A DNA stretch of 37,861 bases from JBEKJU01 sp050011095 (GTDB lineage: Bacteria; Desulfobacterota; Syntrophorhabdia; Syntrophorhabdales; WCHB1-27): assembly GCA_050011095.1 (NCBI GenBank), contig JBEKJU010000028.1:1-37861 (forward strand). Reading direction: 5' to 3'. The notes under the pieces are model-generated. The model did not search any database. It was not told the origin of the DNA and saw only the letters and a program-made list of their open reading frames with translations. Numbering within the stretch: position 1 is the stretch's first letter; each line of letters starts with the position of its first letter. Shown here in pieces: positions 22,638 to 30,476 of this stretch. A program made the position numbers and the translations under genes.

Positions 22638-23786
22638 ATGTCACTGAGCTGGATGCCTAGAGAACATGGATTGAAAGATCATGACAGACATGGCAAAGAG
22701 AACTGGGGTACGGAAGCCCCGTGTACCGTGTACGAAAAGAAGCCCCTGACGGACCCGAAGGGAAACGTGGTCCCCGGGCTCTACACGGCCTGGATCAGGC
22801 TGAACAACCCCGCCCAATACAACTCCTACACGACCGAGATGGTGAAGGGCGTCATCGCCGGCTTCGAGAATTCTTCCACCGACCGTGAAGTCGTCGCGGT
22901 AGTATTTACCGGGACGGGCCCGAACGCCTTCTGCACGGGCGGCAACACGAAGGAGTATTCAGAGTATTACAGCATGCGTCCGGAGGAATACGGCGCGTAC
23001 ATGGAACTCTTCAACAACATGGTCGACTCCATCCTTATGTGCAAGAAGCCCGTCATCTGCCGGGTGAACGGCATGAGGGTCGCCGGCGGCCAGGAGATCG
23101 GCACGGCATGTGACCTTACGATCACCTCCGACCTCGCTATTTTCGGCCAGGCGGGTCCGCGGCACGGCTCCGCCCCAGTGGGTGGCGCCTCCGACTTCCT
23201 TCCCTCCTATTTCAGCATCGAGGATGCCATGTGGAGCTGCGTGAGCTGCGAAATGTGGACCGCGTACAAGATGTCGTGGAAGGGCCTTTTGACAAAGGTA
23301 TTGCCCGTGCTGAAGGACGACAAGGGCAACTGGGTAAGGAACCCGCAGGTCATTACCGAGAAGTTCGTCGACAACGGCGAGATCGTCTACGGCGAATACA
23401 AGGCAGGCGAGGAGTTCAAGCAGGCGAGGGCGTGGGTAAACGAGAAGCTGAAGAAGAATGAGTATGATTTCGCCCTGTTGGATGCCGAAATCAACCGCAT
23501 CGTCTGGATCTTTGCGAACCTGTTCCCCGGCTGTCTCATGAAATCGATCGACGGCATCAGGCAGAAGAAGAAGTTCTTCTGGGATACCATGAAGAACGAT
23601 CACAGGTACTGGCTGGCCACGAACATGATGGGCGAGGCCTTCCTCGGCTTCGGCGCCTTCAACACGAAGAAGATCACGGGCGTCGACACCATCGACTTCA
23701 TCAAGAACCGTCAGCTCGTTGCCAAGGGGACACTGGTGGACGAGAAGTTCATGGAAGAAGTTATGGGGAAACCGCAGGGCAAGTAG
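22638..23786 (+). CDS. oah: 6-oxocyclohex-1-ene-1-carbonyl-CoA hydrolase (ring-opening)
   Basis: A 382-residue crotonase-fold enzyme, the usual length of Oah/BamA. Recognisable segments include WGTEAPCTVYEKKPL, LNNPAQYNSYTTEMVKGVIAGFE, NAFCTGGNTKEYSEYYSMRPEEY, NGMRVAGGQEIGTACDLTITSDLAIFGQAGPRHGSAPVGGASDFLP and the long C-terminal helical domain ending near FMEEVMGKPQGK. It adds water twice and cleaves the ring to 3-hydroxypimelyl-CoA. The bamA gene is a widely used marker for anaerobic aromatic degraders, so this gene strongly identifies the lifestyle. A Shine-Dalgarno AGGAGG precedes the ATG, and a rho-independent terminator follows the stop. Confidence 0.95.
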   Translation: MSLSWMPREHGLKDHDRHGKENWGTEAPCTVYEKKPLTDPKGNVVPGLYTAWIRLNNPAQYNSYTTEMVKGVIAGFENSSTDREVVAVVFTGTGPNAFCTGGNTKEYSEYYSMRPEEYGAYMELFNNMVDSILMCKKPVICRVNGMRVAGGQEIGTACDLTITSDLAIFGQAGPRHGSAPVGGASDFLPSYFSIEDAMWSCVSCEMWTAYKMSWKGLLTKVLPVLKDDKGNWVRNPQVITEKFVDNGEIVYGEYKAGEEFKQARAWVNEKLKKNEYDFALLDAEINRIVWIFANLFPGCLMKSIDGIRQKKKFFWDTMKNDHRYWLATNMMGEAFLGFGAFNTKKITGVDTIDFIKNRQLVAKGTLVDEKFMEEVMGKPQGK

Positions 23787-23804
23787 AACAAGCGAAGAAC
23801 CGGA

Positions 23805-23829
23805 GGGGGGCTTTTGCCCCCCTTTTTTT
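23805..23829 (+). terminator. rho-independent terminator after oah
   Basis: GGGGGGC-TTTT-GCCCCCC forms a perfect 7-bp stem with a 4-base loop and is followed by seven T residues. It should end most transcription from the SDR-had-oah operon before the hydratase gene. Confidence 0.92.
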
Positions 23830-23836
23830 CACGTCA

Positions 23837-23848
23837 GGATCGCGATCC
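23837..23848. promoter_or_regulatory. 12-bp palindrome between oah and dch
   Basis: GGATCGCGATCC is a perfect palindrome in the 185-bp gap before the hydratase gene. A transcript for that gene probably has to start in this gap because a terminator lies just upstream. The palindrome is an operator candidate, but no clear promoter boxes were found near it. Confidence 0.3.
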
Positions 23849-23971
23849 GGGTGAAAAATCCGGAATTGGCGAGATTCGTGATAAGGAAGTAAGGGCTTTC
23901 CGGACCTCGGGGCCTGAAAGGAAAGATCGGAATGTCCGCGCCTGGCGCGGCAGATAGAGAAGGGGGATGTC

Positions 23972-24736
23972 ATGGCAACGATCATTTATGAAAAGAAGGA
24001 TAAGGTAGCCACCATAACACTCAACACACCTCCGCTCAACTGGCTCACCATCACGATGATGAAGGAGATAAACGAGGCGCTCGTTGACGTAAAAAAAGAC
24101 CGGTCTGTCCAGCTTCTGGTCTTCGACCATGCGGGGGAAAAGGCCTTTTCGAGCGGCGTCGATGTGGCGGACCACACGGATGACAAGGTGGACGAGATGA
24201 TCGACGTATTCCACCGGATGTTCAGGCACATGGTCGAGATCGATGTTCCCACCGTGGCGGTCGTGAACGGCGTGGCCCTGGGCGGGGGCTGTGAGGTGAT
24301 CAGCTTCTGCGACATGGTGATCGCCTCCGAGAAGTCGAGGATCGGGCAGCCGGAGATCGCCGTCGGCGTCTTCCCGCCCGTTGCCGCCGCCTGGTTCCCG
24401 AAGATCATCGGCCTGAAAAAGACCTATGAACTGCTGCTCACGGGAAAGATGCTCACCGCGAAGGAGGCGGAGGCCATAGGCCTTGTCAATGCAACGATAC
24501 CGACCGAGAATTTTAGGGAAGGGGTCGCGAAGTTCCTAGCTGATCTGTTGAACAAGAGCAGGCCCGTGAGCATCTGGACGAAGAGGGCGATCAAGGCGGG
24601 GTTGAGCCTGGATTTCGCGGAGGCCCTGAAGGCGTCCGAGATCATCTACCTCCACGGATGCATGGCGACGAAGGACGCCAAAGAGGGGATCACCGCCTTC
24701 ATGGAAAAGAGAAAGCCCGTCTGGAAGGACGAGTAG
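23972..24736 (+). CDS. dch: cyclohexa-1,5-diene-1-carbonyl-CoA hydratase
   Basis: A 254-residue enoyl-CoA hydratase/isomerase family protein. The oxyanion-hole segments are HAGEKAFSSGVDVADH (about 53-68) and NGVALGGGCEVISFCDMVIAS (about 98-118). The start IIYEKKDKVATITLNTPPLNWLTITMMKEI and the segment GQPEIAVGVFPPVAAAWFPKIIG match dienoyl-CoA hydratase (Dch/BamR) of benzoyl-CoA degradation better than general crotonases. It hydrates cyclohexadienecarbonyl-CoA to the 6-hydroxy monoene, the substrate of Had. AGAAGGGGG precedes the ATG. It is separated from oah by a terminator and is followed after 10 bp by the M24 peptidase gene. Confidence 0.9.
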   Translation: MATIIYEKKDKVATITLNTPPLNWLTITMMKEINEALVDVKKDRSVQLLVFDHAGEKAFSSGVDVADHTDDKVDEMIDVFHRMFRHMVEIDVPTVAVVNGVALGGGCEVISFCDMVIASEKSRIGQPEIAVGVFPPVAAAWFPKIIGLKKTYELLLTGKMLTAKEAEAIGLVNATIPTENFREGVAKFLADLLNKSRPVSIWTKRAIKAGLSLDFAEALKASEIIYLHGCMATKDAKEGITAFMEKRKPVWKDE

Positions 24737-24746
24737 CTCACGCACC

Positions 24747-25919
24747 ATGCTTTTCACACCAGGCGAAGAGATCCGGACACGGATAGAGCGCTTAAGACCA
24801 CTCATGGAAAAGGGCCGTCTCGACGCGGCCTTTTTTCATTATAAGATCGATTACTATTACTTTTCCGGCACCATGCAGGACGCCATCCTGCTTGTGGCCC
24901 TCGACCGCGCGCCCGTGCTCTTCGTGAGAAGGGAGCTCGCGAGGGCGAGACGGGAATCCCCCCTGGAAGAGGTGATACCCCTCGGGTCCCTTGAAGAGAT
25001 AAAGCCTTATGTCTTGCGGATGATGAGGATCGGCATGCAGCTCGACGTCATGCCCTACAATATGGTGATGAAGTACAAGGACCTCCTCCCCGGTGTGGAG
25101 TTCGTCAACGTGTCGCCCCTGGCGAAGGAGGTGAGGAAAAGAAAATCGCCCTTCGAGATCAAGATAATGGAGAGGGCGGCGGCGATAGCGAAGCAGGTAT
25201 ACGGCATGATCCCCGAGGCCCTGCACGAGGGGATGAGTGAGATCGAGCTGGGAGGTCTGATGGAGGCGTGGGCCAAACCGCTCGGTCACGAAGGGCTCCT
25301 GCGCATGCGGTCGCTCAACTATGAACCCTATACGTGGCACATCCTCTCCGGCCGTACGGGCAGCATCGTGAGCCAATCCGATTCTCCCATGGGGGGCCTC
25401 GGGCTGTCGCCGGCCTTCCCCGTGGGGGCGAGCAGGAAGAAGATGCGCAAGGGCGAACCCATCCTCGTTGATTTCGGCATAAGCTATCACGGCTACCATA
25501 TGGACCTCACGAGGATGTATGCCATAGGCCACATGCCGGATGAGTTCGTCCGGGCATATAACGTGTGCAGGGAGATAGAGTACAAGGTGCTCGACCGCGC
25601 GCTCCAGGGGTCGACCGCTGCCGAGCTTTTCGCGCTCTCGTTGGAGCTTGCCGAGGATGCGGGATTCGGCCCCTATTACCTGGGCTACGATCACCATAAG
25701 GTCCATTTTCTCGGTCACGGCATCGGCGTCGAGCTGAGCGAGCTTCCCTATCTCGCCCCCAAACATGACTATCCCCTGGAAGAAGGCATGACCTTTGCGA
25801 TCGAGCCCAAGATGGTCTATCCAAAAAGGGGCGCGAGCGGCATAGAAGATACGGTCCTTCTGGAAAAGGGAGGCTACAGGGTCCTTTCCGACGTGGATGA
25901 CCGCATCACCGTCGTATAG
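24747..25919 (+). CDS. M24 family metallopeptidase (Xaa-Pro aminopeptidase-like)
   Basis: A 390-residue pita-bread enzyme with an N-terminal creatinase-like domain (about 1-140) and a C-terminal metal domain. Metal ligands are visible in ILVDFGISYHGYHMDLTRM (two Asp), FLGHGIGVEL (His), FAIEPKMV (Glu) and GIEDTVLLE (Glu), so the dinuclear centre seems complete. Family members cleave Xaa-Pro dipeptides or act as creatinase-like hydrolases. The gene begins 10 bp after dch without a strong Shine-Dalgarno, suggesting translational coupling. It is not a known step of aromatic degradation, so its co-location may be accidental. Confidence 0.9.
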   Translation: MLFTPGEEIRTRIERLRPLMEKGRLDAAFFHYKIDYYYFSGTMQDAILLVALDRAPVLFVRRELARARRESPLEEVIPLGSLEEIKPYVLRMMRIGMQLDVMPYNMVMKYKDLLPGVEFVNVSPLAKEVRKRKSPFEIKIMERAAAIAKQVYGMIPEALHEGMSEIELGGLMEAWAKPLGHEGLLRMRSLNYEPYTWHILSGRTGSIVSQSDSPMGGLGLSPAFPVGASRKKMRKGEPILVDFGISYHGYHMDLTRMYAIGHMPDEFVRAYNVCREIEYKVLDRALQGSTAAELFALSLELAEDAGFGPYYLGYDHHKVHFLGHGIGVELSELPYLAPKHDYPLEEGMTFAIEPKMVYPKRGASGIEDTVLLEKGGYRVLSDVDDRITVV

Positions 25920-26048
25920 GACTCCCTTTCCATCACGGGACAGGCAGGCGTAAAGCGCGGACGACCTCATGCCCCTCATGGGGCATCTGTCCTGTCCCAG
26001 GCGAGGGGCGTACTTTTTCACTGAAGGGGCAGGGAGAAGACGAAAGGG

Positions 26049-27389
26049 ATGGCGAAGCAGAAATCGACCTTCATGTGCGAAGCCTGCGGGTACGAGACTT
26101 ACAAATGGATGGGCAAGTGCCCGCGGTGCAGCGGCTGGGACACGATACGGGAAGTCGCCTCAGTCGAGCCGGAAGAAAGACAAGACAGGGCGCGCCCGGT
26201 GATCGTCGACGACGAGGAGGTCGCGGAGCAGAGGATCACCCTGGGCATTGAGGAGATGGACCGCGTCCTGGGAGGCGGATTGACGATAGGCTCCTCGATA
26301 CTTCTCGGTGGTGACCCTGGCATAGGGAAGACGACGCTCTCCTTTGCCGTCGCCTCCCGGGTGGCCGGCCTAGGGCACGACGTGCTCTATATATCGGGAG
26401 AGGAGTCGCTGAAGCAGCTCGCGGGGAGAAAGAAACGCCTCGGATTGAGGACGGCCTTCTCGCTCCTCGTCACGAACCAACTCGGGGACATCCTCGATGC
26501 GGTCAAGGAGAAGGTCTACGGTCTCGTCATTATCGATTCCATCCAATCGATCTACAACTCCAGGCTGGCCTTTCTGCCGGGCAGCGCGAGCCAGATCAGG
26601 GACGTCAGTTCGAGGCTCATCAGGGAGCTGAAGCAGCGGGAGATCACCCACATTTTCATAGGCCATGTGACAAAGGAAGGGGCAATCGCCGGGCCTAAAA
26701 TACTCGAACATATGGTAGACACGGTCCTCTACTTCGAGGGGGACAAAATGATGCCGTACCGCATGCTCAGGGCGATCAAGAACAGGTATGGCCCGGTGGA
26801 CGAGATAGGCCTCTTCCAGATGAGGCAGGAGGGGCTGGCCAGTGTCGAGCCGTCCCTCTATTTCCTTTCAGAGCGCGGACAGGCTGGCCCCGGAAGCACG
26901 CTCTTTCCGCACGTCACCGGCACTAGGCCCCTCGTGATCGAGGTCCAGGCCATCTGTCCCAAAACCAGCTTTTCCTTCCCGAAGAAGCTCTCCATAGGGT
27001 ACGACGTGAACCGCCTCTTCATCCTCGTGGCCGTCCTCGAAAAGTCGCTCGGCACGCCCTTTTTTGACCGGGACGTCTACGTGAACGTGACAGGCGGCAT
27101 CAAGGTAAGCGAACCGGCGATAGACCTTGCGATTGCCGCCTCCATCCTTTCGAGCTATCACGACGACGGCTTTGGCGAAGCCGCCTTTTTCGGGGAGGTA
27201 GGCCTCACGGGGGAGGTGAGGAGGGCCGTGAGCATGGAGATGCGGCTCAGGGAGTGCGAGAGGCTCCATATCAAGAAGGCCTTTTGCCCGGCGGGGACGG
27301 AGAGCCTTCCCGGTGTCGAGGTGGTCCAGGTCAAACACGTGAGGGAGCTTTATAGCCATCTCGTGAAGAAGGCGGGCGACTTGGCATGA
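26049..27389 (+). CDS. radA: DNA repair protein RadA
   Basis: A 446-residue protein with the complete RadA layout. The zinc finger has Cys10-x2-Cys13 and Cys24-x2-Cys27. The RecA-like ATPase has Walker A GGDPGIGKTT (87-96). The RadA-specific KNRYG motif (LRAIKNRYGPVDEIG) follows, and the C-terminal Lon-protease-like domain contains DVYVNVTGGIKVSEPAIDLAIAASI and GEVGLTGEVRR. RadA is a branch-migration motor that processes recombination intermediates with RecA. It has its own start after a 129-bp gap and is followed by the second dispersed-repeat copy, whose hairpins may help end transcription. Confidence 0.97.
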   Translation: MAKQKSTFMCEACGYETYKWMGKCPRCSGWDTIREVASVEPEERQDRARPVIVDDEEVAEQRITLGIEEMDRVLGGGLTIGSSILLGGDPGIGKTTLSFAVASRVAGLGHDVLYISGEESLKQLAGRKKRLGLRTAFSLLVTNQLGDILDAVKEKVYGLVIIDSIQSIYNSRLAFLPGSASQIRDVSSRLIRELKQREITHIFIGHVTKEGAIAGPKILEHMVDTVLYFEGDKMMPYRMLRAIKNRYGPVDEIGLFQMRQEGLASVEPSLYFLSERGQAGPGSTLFPHVTGTRPLVIEVQAICPKTSFSFPKKLSIGYDVNRLFILVAVLEKSLGTPFFDRDVYVNVTGGIKVSEPAIDLAIAASILSSYHDDGFGEAAFFGEVGLTGEVRRAVSMEMRLRECERLHIKKAFCPAGTESLPGVEVVQVKHVRELYSHLVKKAGDLA

Positions 27390-27424
27390 TGCTGCTTTCC
27401 GGGAGTCATGGAAGGGGGCGCGTC

Positions 27425-27619
27425 AATAAATGACCCTGCTGCTTGCAGCAGGGTATCCAAGACAACGAGCGGAGCGAGTCTTTGAGCAGGAGTCTCTGCG
27501 GGCTTTGCCCACAGAGGGGGCGACCGGGTACCCGCGAAAGTGGGTGTCCCAATAATTGCCGGCGGAGCGAAGCGGAAAAAGATTCTCCCTGCAGCAAGCT
27601 GCAGGGAATCCGCAAGTTG
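27425..27619. repeat. dispersed repeat copy 2, inverted relative to copy 1
   Basis: This 195-bp block matches the reverse complement of 69-313, with a shortened middle and fewer internal GACTCCCTGCTCAAA units. The two end palindromes are conserved: CCCTGCTGC/GCAGCAGGG at 27434-27453 and CCCTGCAGC/GCTGCAGGG at 27587-27606. Matching begins at AATAAATGA and ends at CGCAAGTTG. It lies between radA and the Rrf2 gene. Differences between copies are mainly length changes in the GC-rich middle, so both ends are the conserved, probably functional parts. Confidence 0.85.
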
Positions 27620-27675
27620 AGGGCGCGATTTTACCTGGGTCTTTATGCGCTTCCGGTAAGGTATTGTCTATATAC

Positions 27676-27704
27676 TTGACAGAAAATGTGTAACAATCTA
27701 AGCT
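27676..27704 (+). promoter_or_regulatory. candidate promoter of the Rrf2 gene
   Basis: TTGACA (27676-27681), a 17-bp spacer and TAAGCT (27699-27704). The -10 is poor and directly abuts the first ATG. The start point would fall near 27711, the second ATG, giving a leaderless mRNA beginning MKISTQSRYG. No Shine-Dalgarno is present for either ATG. Confidence 0.4.
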
Positions 27705-28178
27705 ATGCCCATGAAGATCTCCACGCAGAGCAGATACGGTCTGAGGGCCATTTTTGACATCGCCTACCACTCGGCGGGCCAATCGACGCAGGTCAAGGAT
27801 ATTTCGGCGAGGCAGGCCATTTCTCCCCGGTACATCGAGCAGATCTTTCAAAAGCTCAAGAAAGCGGGGATTATCAAGAGCATCAGGGGGCCGTCGGGCG
27901 GGTATTACCTCGCGAGGAAGGTTGACGAGATCAGTGTGGGCGACGTTGTCAGGGCTACCGAGGGGAGCATCGAGCTTGTCCATTGCACGGAAACGAGGAA
28001 GAATGGCAAGAAGGCGTGCGACCGCATCGACCAGTGTGTGGTGCGGGATGTCTGGGCCGAGGCATCGGACAGGCTGATGAAATATCTCGATTCCGTCTCC
28101 CTCCAGGACCTCTGCAAAGAGGCCCAGTCAAAAGGTGTGGAGAGGGTCATCGACAGGCACCTGATGTACTATATCTAA
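27705..28178 (+). CDS. Rrf2 family transcriptional regulator, IscR-like with three cysteines
   Basis: A 157-residue winged-helix protein. MKISTQSRYGLRAIFDIAYH opens as in IscR, NsrR and CymR. The recognition region is VKDISARQAISPRYIEQIFQKLKKAGII, and the wing is IRGPSGGYYLAR. Cys94, Cys105 and Cys111 (HC...KACDRIDQC) match the spaced cysteines that hold an Fe-S cluster in IscR-type members. It may sense iron-sulfur status or NO. A start at the second ATG (27711) would fit family N-termini better. No isc or suf gene is in the window, so the targets are unknown. Confidence 0.9.
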   Translation: MPMKISTQSRYGLRAIFDIAYHSAGQSTQVKDISARQAISPRYIEQIFQKLKKAGIIKSIRGPSGGYYLARKVDEISVGDVVRATEGSIELVHCTETRKNGKKACDRIDQCVVRDVWAEASDRLMKYLDSVSLQDLCKEAQSKGVERVIDRHLMYYI

Positions 28179-28193
28179 GGTATATCTATATAT

Positions 28194-29063
28194 CTAAGGC
28201 GACCGCCCGCCGGGGGTGTGCGCCTGTGAGATGAGGCTTACCCAGCTTTTTACAAGACTCGGCAGACGTTCCACAACTTCATAACCGAACAGGACTTCGT
28301 CTGTGTAGCCCATGTGCAACATATCAATGATTCTACAGAGATATGACTTGCCGCAATCCCACCACGTGTAGTGGGCGTCGAGCATCAAATAGTGGAGAAC
28401 TTTCAGCTTTTCGTGTTCTCGAAGCTCTTCCAGTTCCAAACCGTCCAGCAGAGTCTCGTATACGCCATCAGCAACCCTGCTGCCGAATGTTGTCTTATAG
28501 TAGTATTCCTTGATTTCCCATATGGCTACGGGGTTAACCGCACGGGGAAAAGCACCGTCCACACGTCGCGCGAGAGTTCGGAGGGGAGCACCGTCTTTCG
28601 TGACGGTTGTGAGTTCTCGTGGATCATAATTGCAGGGCAAACCATTCGAGTGTGCCTCTATCAACATATTAACGATGCCGGTGAAATAGGCGGGCGCTTT
28701 TTTTTCGCCTTTCTGCTTGTTTAGAGGCAAAGGACAACGATGTTTGAGCGTTCTGTTCAGGGCTTCAAAGTGTGCTTTGGCTTGTTTTGCGTCCATGAGA
28801 CGGGGCTCAACAAAAGCGTTGAGAATATTGGCACGGTGTTCATAGTAGGCTATCAGCGTATTGCCAAGCCGGGTCGGATTCGCCGCATCGCCAATGTGCT
28901 CCGGGTTAAGACCTATGCCTTCGAATGCCTGGCGGATTTCCCTCACCGTTGGTACTTTTACTTGGCCCTCCCCTCGTACTGTGTATCCTATTTTTTGGCT
29001 GATACTCCGCACGGCAGCCCAGAATGACTTAGGGAGACTCGCAAATCTGGGGTCAGCTTTCAT
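28194..29063 (-). CDS. putative type II restriction endonuclease
   Basis: A 289-residue protein sandwiched with a controller-type regulator and a DNA methylase. A PD-(D/E)xK-type nuclease core is suggested by RRVDGAFPRAVNPVAIWEIKEYYYK (about 178-202), where an Asp precedes a strand ending in WEIK (Glu-x-Lys). Conserved-looking GSRVADGVYETLLDGLELEEL follows. I have seen this pattern in endonucleases of restriction systems but cannot name the specificity. I chose the ATG at 29063 because AGGAGG lies five bases upstream; it overlaps the last 11 bases of the XRE gene, suggesting translational coupling. The frame could begin at 29096, but no good ribosome-binding site supports that. Codon use and lower GC suggest acquisition. 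Confidence 0.78.
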   Translation of the reverse strand: MKADPRFASLPKSFWAAVRSISQKIGYTVRGEGQVKVPTVREIRQAFEGIGLNPEHIGDAANPTRLGNTLIAYYEHRANILNAFVEPRLMDAKQAKAHFEALNRTLKHRCPLPLNKQKGEKKAPAYFTGIVNMLIEAHSNGLPCNYDPRELTTVTKDGAPLRTLARRVDGAFPRAVNPVAIWEIKEYYYKTTFGSRVADGVYETLLDGLELEELREHEKLKVLHYLMLDAHYTWWDCGKSYLCRIIDMLHMGYTDEVLFGYEVVERLPSLVKSWVSLISQAHTPGGRSP

Positions 29064-29298
29064 CCGCCTCCTGTTCGAAACGAGCAACGAAGTCAATCAA
29101 TGGGACATCCAAGGCATGACACACTTCAATTAACTCCAAAAAATTCAAGGTCTTCTCGCCGGACTCATACTTGCTTACAAAGGACTGGGGCCTGCTGAGG
29201 CGGTCGGCCAGGTCGATCTGGCGAAGCCCTGCCTTTTCACGGAACTGACGAAGAAGCTCCCTTAGCTTGCGTTTCTGTCTTGCACTCTTCTTACGCAT
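29053..29298 (-). CDS. XRE-family helix-turn-helix protein, probable RM controller
   Basis: An 81-residue protein with a Cro/C1-type HTH: LRQFREKAGLRQIDLADRLSRPQSFVSKYESGEKTL (about 16-51), preceded by a basic N-terminal tail. Its size, and its position upstream of the endonuclease and divergent from the methylase, match C-proteins. These delay nuclease expression until methylation is established. Its start has no Shine-Dalgarno, and an AATATA (reverse-strand TATATT) lies 8 bp upstream, so the mRNA may be leaderless, as several C-protein mRNAs are. The last bases overlap the endonuclease start. Confidence 0.88.
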   Translation of the reverse strand: MRKKSARQKRKLRELLRQFREKAGLRQIDLADRLSRPQSFVSKYESGEKTLNFLELIEVCHALDVPLIDFVARFEQEADES

Positions 29299-29316
29299 GT
29301 GCAGTAATATAGAATA

Positions 29317-29330
29317 ATATTGTATAATAT
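29317..29330. promoter_or_regulatory. candidate controller box and methylase -10 region
   Basis: ATATTGTATAATAT matches its reverse complement at 12 of 14 positions. It contains a consensus TATAAT (29323-29328) oriented toward the methylase gene. It lies 18 bp upstream of the XRE start in the 87-bp divergent gap. A controller bound here would block methylase transcription or switch the direction of expression. Confidence 0.45.
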
Positions 29331-29385
29331 CCCAAATTAGGATATAGTTATAGCAGTCCGAAAAGTTTTAGGAGAGCCGAACCCG

Positions 29386-30273
29386 ATGATTCAAGAAGCA
29401 CTTTTCAATGGTGTCCCTCACAAATACATCAGACCGTTCACCACTCAACTATTGAAGTGGATCGGCAATAAGCAAAGATTCGGGCACGAGATCGTGGCCT
29501 CATTTCCTAACAGATTTGGGCGCTACTTTGAGCCATTTGTAGGAAGCGGAGGGGTACTGGCCACCCTGGCGCCACGACACGCATTGGCTTCCGATTCATT
29601 TGCGCCCCTCATAGAGATCTGGAGCACGCTGAAGGTTGATCCAGGAAGGCTCAAGGCGTGGTATCGAGAACGTTGGCAAATGGCTCATGGAGACCATAAG
29701 AAAGAGGGCTATGAGCGGATCAAAGCCTCGTATAATCGTGCTCCAAACGGAGCTGACCTTCTGTTTTTGTGTCGTTGCTGTTACGGCGGAGTGGTACGTT
29801 TCCGCCAGTTTGACGGCTATATGTCAACTCCATGCGGAGTGCATGAGCCTATACCGCCCGATAGTTTCGACAAGCGAACTGATTTGTGGCATGAGAGAAT
29901 CGCGTTTACCGAATTTGCAGTGGTGGATTATCGCGATGCGATGAAAAGAGCTGGGAAGGGTGATCTTGTCTATTGTGACCCGCCTTATAGGCACAGCCAG
30001 TCCATTCTTTATAGCGGGCAGCAGTTCAAGCTAGAAGATTTGTTCGAGGAGATACTTCAGTGTAAGGCAAGAGGCGTCTATGTGGCTTTAAGCATCGATG
30101 GTACGAAGAAGTCAGGTGATACAATTTGTGATCTTCCCATTCCAACAGGTCTCTTCGAGGAAGAGATTTTTGTCAATGTTGGACGGTCCATGCTGCGCAG
30201 GTTTCAAATGGGAGGTCAGACTCTCGAATCAGAGATGGTGGCCGACAGGCTGTTACTGACATACCGGTTATAA
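29386..30273 (+). CDS. D12-class (Dam-like) DNA N6-adenine methyltransferase
   Basis: A 295-residue enzyme. The N-terminal TTQLLKWIGNKQRF is the family's AdoMet-binding start, motif I is FEPFVGSGGVLATL (about 46-59), and the catalytic motif IV is LVYCDPPYRHSQ (about 195-206). The target-recognition region lies between, as in M.DpnII and Dam relatives. It should methylate adenine in the sequence cut by the neighbouring endonuclease; the site cannot be read from this protein. The gene is divergent from the XRE-endonuclease pair. All motifs look intact, so the modification half is likely active. Confidence 0.92.
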   Translation: MIQEALFNGVPHKYIRPFTTQLLKWIGNKQRFGHEIVASFPNRFGRYFEPFVGSGGVLATLAPRHALASDSFAPLIEIWSTLKVDPGRLKAWYRERWQMAHGDHKKEGYERIKASYNRAPNGADLLFLCRCCYGGVVRFRQFDGYMSTPCGVHEPIPPDSFDKRTDLWHERIAFTEFAVVDYRDAMKRAGKGDLVYCDPPYRHSQSILYSGQQFKLEDLFEEILQCKARGVYVALSIDGTKKSGDTICDLPIPTGLFEEEIFVNVGRSMLRRFQMGGQTLESEMVADRLLLTYRL

Positions 30274-30476
30274 CTAAGTCGTTACGCCCTTTTCGGACCA
30301 ATTTGCACACCGCGGAGGGGGTGAGGTCCAAAGCTCCTTGCGGGCATAAGGGCATCATCCGAAAAACATGAGGAAATGTCAATATTTCAATTACGTCCCG
30401 TCCCTACCGCCTCCCCTGACGTATTATATCTAAAAGACGTCCCCGCCCCCCCCAGAGACTTGCGCCACGCCCCGCA

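Noticed and set aside
23972..24736. Generic enoyl-CoA hydratase of beta-oxidation
   Set aside because: The distinctive N-terminus and GVFPPVAAAWFP segment, plus location beside oah and had, favour the dienoyl-CoA hydratase.
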